48,940 nt of DNA from NCBI GenBank assembly GCA_024741835.1, contig JAENRP010000321.1, forward strand, positions 1 to 48,940, written 5' to 3'. The notes below the pieces were generated by a model. That model made no database searches. It was not told the origin of the DNA and saw only the letters and a program-made list of their open reading frames with translations. Both the position numbers and the translations under genes were made by a program. Positions 45,417 through 48,940 of this stretch are shown here, one piece after another; the stretch's first letter is position 1; each line of letters starts with the position of its first letter. This stretch comes from Diplocarpon mali (lineage: Eukaryota; Ascomycota; Leotiomycetes; Helotiales; Drepanopezizaceae).

Positions 45417-48400
45417 ATGACTTTAGGCAGTAAACCCTTAAACACTACTAATAATAAACTAATATTAAAGGGTAACTTTTCATAGGATAGAAAAGCTCTA
45501 AGATTATTAGAAGATATAGTAAGCACTTATAAAACGTTAGGTGAAATAGAATAGCAAGTATTCCTAAACTTATCTATAGAAGTATTAAACTATAGAATTT
45601 CTACTATAGAAGAAGGATTTTTAAGCTTTGATGATTTTCTTAAGAATAAGCTTAAGACAAAAGGGATCAATTGTGAAAAATTTCTATAAGAATATTAAAG
45701 GTATACTAATTCAATGGATTTGTTTTAGAAAAATCGAGATAAAAAGAATAAGTATATAAAAAGATTATTGCAATTTATAAGTAGCACTTATAATATACTT
45801 TTCCAGACCTACTTTATAACTGATATTACTACTAATAATGCCCTATAAGGGCTTAGTAAAATCTTTAAGATATACTAACCTATAGTAAAGGCTATATAGG
45901 TATTAAATTATTTTACCATTTAAGAAGGTATAAAAAAGCTATAAGGAAATAGTATTAAAGGTAGAAAATTTATTAGGTTCTTAAGCACTATTATATACTT
46001 TACCATTTAGACTATAAAAGATAAACCCTTATAGTATAATAATTTTACACTTCCTAACCAAACTATTTTAGATATACTTAGCCTTTAATAGTCGTAATAT
46101 AGTCTACTTATTATAAAAGAAAAGATGACTTATCTTATTAAGTATATTATAAATTACTTTAATAATAAGTTAGAAAGATAGGAGTTTATTATTCCTATTA
46201 CCTTAAAAATGCTGCTACCCTTAGTAGGAATAACTAATAAGGAGAATTTAACTTATAGGCCTGGCCTATAAGTGGAATCAGCATATAAGGAGAATGTCCT
46301 TAAGCCGAAGGTGCCTATAATACTAGGAACTCAAATAGCTAACCTGCCTAACTACTATTCCTCTAACTTAGACGAATTTGAGTTACTATTTCTAAAAATA
46401 CTTTAAATACCTTAAATACTAATAGCAAAGAAAATGACTCGCAGGCCCGGCCTATAGGTTAATATACGTAATATTATAGACTTAGAAGATGAATTGTCTA
46501 ATAAAGAAATAGGCACTATTACTAATATGCTAGAAATTTTTAATAATACTAAAAAGGATACCGCCGATATTATATAATCTTTCCCTAAAGACTTATAAAA
46601 ATTTATTCTTAAATTCTATAAGTTAATAATAAAGTATTTAAGAAAAGAAGGTTAAGGAGAAGTCTTATTAGTATAAGAAGAGATAACAAGAGCTATTAAG
46701 CAGATTATAAAACTGCTATAAGACGAATTTTCTATAAATAATATTATATAGTTCTTTATTAAGTATAAGAAATTGAAAAGTAACTTCTATATTCTTAAGG
46801 AGAAATCCGAAGTCAATACAAATATCATCTCTATAGAATGTTATTAGGTCCCCTTTAATATAAAGATAATACTATAGTATAGCAATAGTTTTAAAATAGT
46901 AGTAATATTAGAAATAAAGATAAGACTTGCAAAGTTTATAATAGGAATATTTAAGGACTTCAATTTTAAAAAGTTCTATACCTTTTATAAATGCTAATAT
47001 GCGCAGTACTATAGATTGGTAATAATAGGCCTTACTAATAAAGATATATTATCTAATATCTATAAATTTTATACCGCTCTTAACCTAACTTTATTTTTAT
47101 TATATCTAGGAAATCATATAATTATAGCTACTAGTAATAGAATGGCAAGCTAAGTTAAGAAGGATATATCATTAGGCTTCTCTAAGTTCAAAGTAGTACT
47201 TAAAGCCTTTAAATTATTTTATAATATCGTATAAACCCTTGCTTAGTATAATACTATACTAACTATTAATAACTTTATATTATTCCGCAGTAAAGGCTTT
47301 TTAAATATACCTAAGTTATTTAGCTGCGCCTTTTTAAGCGCTATGCGCACGCATAGTCATAGTAATTATAGAAAGAATTCATTTTTAATATTAGTATAAG
47401 AAGAATTAGAAATGTACTAATACTACTTCTAGACCTTAAATAAGAAGCTAAACCCCTCCTCTGCCTACCTTTATAATATAACTTATAGCTTAATATAATA
47501 GATATTAAGGATATATTATAAATTATACTTAAGTGCTTTACTAACTTGATATAAGTCTTTATATAAACTAGTAATATATCCTAAGCCTATATAGTTTATT
47601 AGAATTGACTACTACTTAAAAGTTATTACTATTAAGATTAATACTAATATAAGATTTATAAGATTGATTCCTAGGCCTGGCTCGCAGGTTAATCCACCCG
47701 ATAATAGAACTATTAACTACTATATGATTTTAATAGCTAAACAATCGACCGGAGAATTCGCTATTTAGGAAAAATCTTATAAATTATCAAATCTTATACC
47801 TTAACGCCTTAAGAATACTTAATAGATCTTACTAAATCTGGCTCGAAATGCAGTATAATAGAAAGAATTAAATACTAAAGAGAAGATACTTCTAAAGGAG
47901 TATATCTCTAATAAGACGACTCTATTCTCTATATTTATTAGATAAGGCATATTTATTAATATAGAATCTGCTAAAGAACTAAGAAAAGGTGGCTTTCTTA
48001 CTATTAGCAATAACTATATAGAAGTTGTTAGCAATAACTTATTAGAGAATAGTATAGACTTAAAAGATTTTCTTATCAATTCTATCGGCATAAAGAGACC
48101 TAGTACTATAAGATAGAGTATTACTAAAGAATCGTTAGCTAAATTTTATATAACGCTTAGTATAATAAAAGGAGGCCTACTATCAAAGGCACTTATAAGG
48201 AAACAGCTATAAAACGATCCATTAGTAGTAATAATAATAAAGGAGTTATTCTCTAAAGATATGACTTAGTTAATAATATATTTAAAGAAGTATAAGTAGG
48301 AACTTTTTAATAATTTTACTTATACTTAAAAGCTAATTTAATAGTTAGAGCTATAGCTATATAGGGATAAGTCCTAGACTAAGACGAAAGGCACTAATAA

Positions 48401-48836
48401 TGATATTAAGGCTAATAATATAATCGATAAGACAATCCTTCTCGAAAAGTATAGCACTAAGAAACCTTATACTAAACCCTCTAATACAACTCCTAGGCCT
48501 AGCCTGCAACTCATATTAACTAAAGGTAAAGAAAAGGAAGTATTATCTATTGAATTGCCTGCCTTATCTCCTTCTATAGTAAAAGACTCTTTAGAAGATG
48601 ATAATAATAATAAAGAGGATAATAATAATAATGCTATAATATAAGTCTCTCTCCCTATTAGCAAAAGCTATTAAACTATACTAGCATCTTTACGAAATAC
48701 TAAAGCTCTTATAATACTAAGACCGGACTCTTTTAATATTAATAGTAAACTATTAAGAAAAAGTAGGCGCTCTATAAAGAGAGTATTATCTAATAATAGT
48801 TCTTCTTATCTCTTAAAGAGAACTAAAGAAAATTGA
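45417..48836 (+). pseudogene. X2 remnant (copy 2)
   Basis: Counterpart of 26065-29484, ending TGA at 48834. PAL motifs at 46251, 46437, 47667 and 48489. The Asn/Asp-rich tail is kept near 48595-48635. Function unknown. Confidence 0.8.
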
Positions 48837-48940
48837 TATCTAAGTTAGTACTATTTTTAATTGTTTTTACAACTCTATAGCTTATTTATTTATTTTGCTA
48901 GTTTCGTTTTTTGACTCCTAGGCCCAGCCTATAAGTGAAA
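48837..48940. other. Gypsy-A copy 2 tail, cut by window end
   Basis: Noncoding tail after X2, ending with the PAL motif at 48914-48936. The 3' LTR is outside the window. Confidence 0.7.

Larger units (their letters stand above)
34575..48936 (+). repeat. Thirteen PAL motifs of Gypsy-A copy 2
   Basis: 23-bp copies start at 34575, 35584 (reversed), 37500 (reversed), 37662, 39629, 42327 (reversed), 43713, 44598, 46251, 46437, 47667, 48489 and 48914. Each matches in place and orientation one copy in Gypsy-A copy 1. The one at 46437 (ACTCGCAGGCC, C, GGCCTATAGGT when split into arms and centre) is among the most symmetrical in the window. Confidence 0.85.
33658..48940 (+). mobile_element. Gypsy-A copy 2, 3' end beyond window
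   Basis: Second copy of the giant Gypsy-A, parallel to copy 1 at an offset of 19,349-19,352 bp. It includes 5' LTR, gag-protease, pol, X1, X2 and the tail up to the last PAL motif; the 3' LTR lies outside the window. Differences from copy 1 in the stretches compared (for example 38388-38470 with 19037-19119) are all transitions. The two copies are mutated independently: at some sites copy 1 keeps C or G, at others copy 2 does. Confidence 0.93.

Noticed and set aside
7001..48936. PAL as a mitochondrial GC cluster
   Set aside because: The surroundings are nuclear retrotransposons with RIP; only the general idea of short GC-rich palindromes is shared.
1..48940. Host genes, tRNA or rRNA genes
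   Set aside because: All longer frames belong to retroelement remnants, and no tRNA or rRNA sequence was recognised by eye.

Overview
The window is a block of dead, nested LTR retrotransposons. It is very AT-rich, has no intact gene, and I found no host gene. The likely source is the nucleus of a filamentous ascomycete, in an AT-rich compartment shaped by repeat-induced point mutation (RIP). I infer this from three things. Retroelement reading frames can be followed for kilobases but are broken by TAA/TAG codons where Q, W or R is expected. In the stretches I lined up, two copies of the same element differ only by C/T and G/A transitions. The protein families are the fungal Ty3/Gypsy and Ty1/Copia types. 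No species can be named from this.

Layout. (1) 1-5785, minus strand: Gypsy-B, a chromovirus-like Ty3/Gypsy element running from its 405-bp 5' LTR to the integrase end at the window edge. (2) 5786-8100, plus strand: Copia-C, a fragment with integrase and reverse transcriptase. Less mutated unassigned DNA follows to 8292. (3) 8293-10772 plus 32756-33533, plus strand: a second Gypsy-B, head to head with the first. It is split by Copia-A (10773-32755), which has 195-bp LTRs and a 5-bp target duplication (atcgt). Copia-A is itself split by Gypsy-A copy 1 (14309-30100), which has 243-bp LTRs and a target duplication atagta. (4) 33534-33657: a short unassigned junction. (5) 33658-48940: Gypsy-A copy 2, offset about 19,351 bp from copy 1 and cut by the window end. 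Insertion order was Gypsy-B, then Copia-A, then Gypsy-A copy 1.

Two things stand out. First, Gypsy-A is about 15.8 kb. Besides gag-protease and pol it carries two extra ORF remnants of about 1,120 and 1,140 codons (X1, X2), which are ancient paralogues of each other and of no family I recognise. Second, a 23-bp near-palindromic DNA motif (called PAL here) occurs at least 41 times. Its ideal arms are ACTCGCGGGCC and GGCCCGCGAGT around one central base. It is found in Copia-A, Copia-C and both Gypsy-A copies but not in Gypsy-B. It lies in coding and noncoding parts and in both orientations, with a ten-copy array in Copia-A whose spacing is always a multiple of three. Inside ORFs it nearly always reads as a short peptide of the type TPRPGPQV. 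It resembles in concept the in-frame palindromic elements of Rickettsia; I know of no description of it in fungal retroelements.
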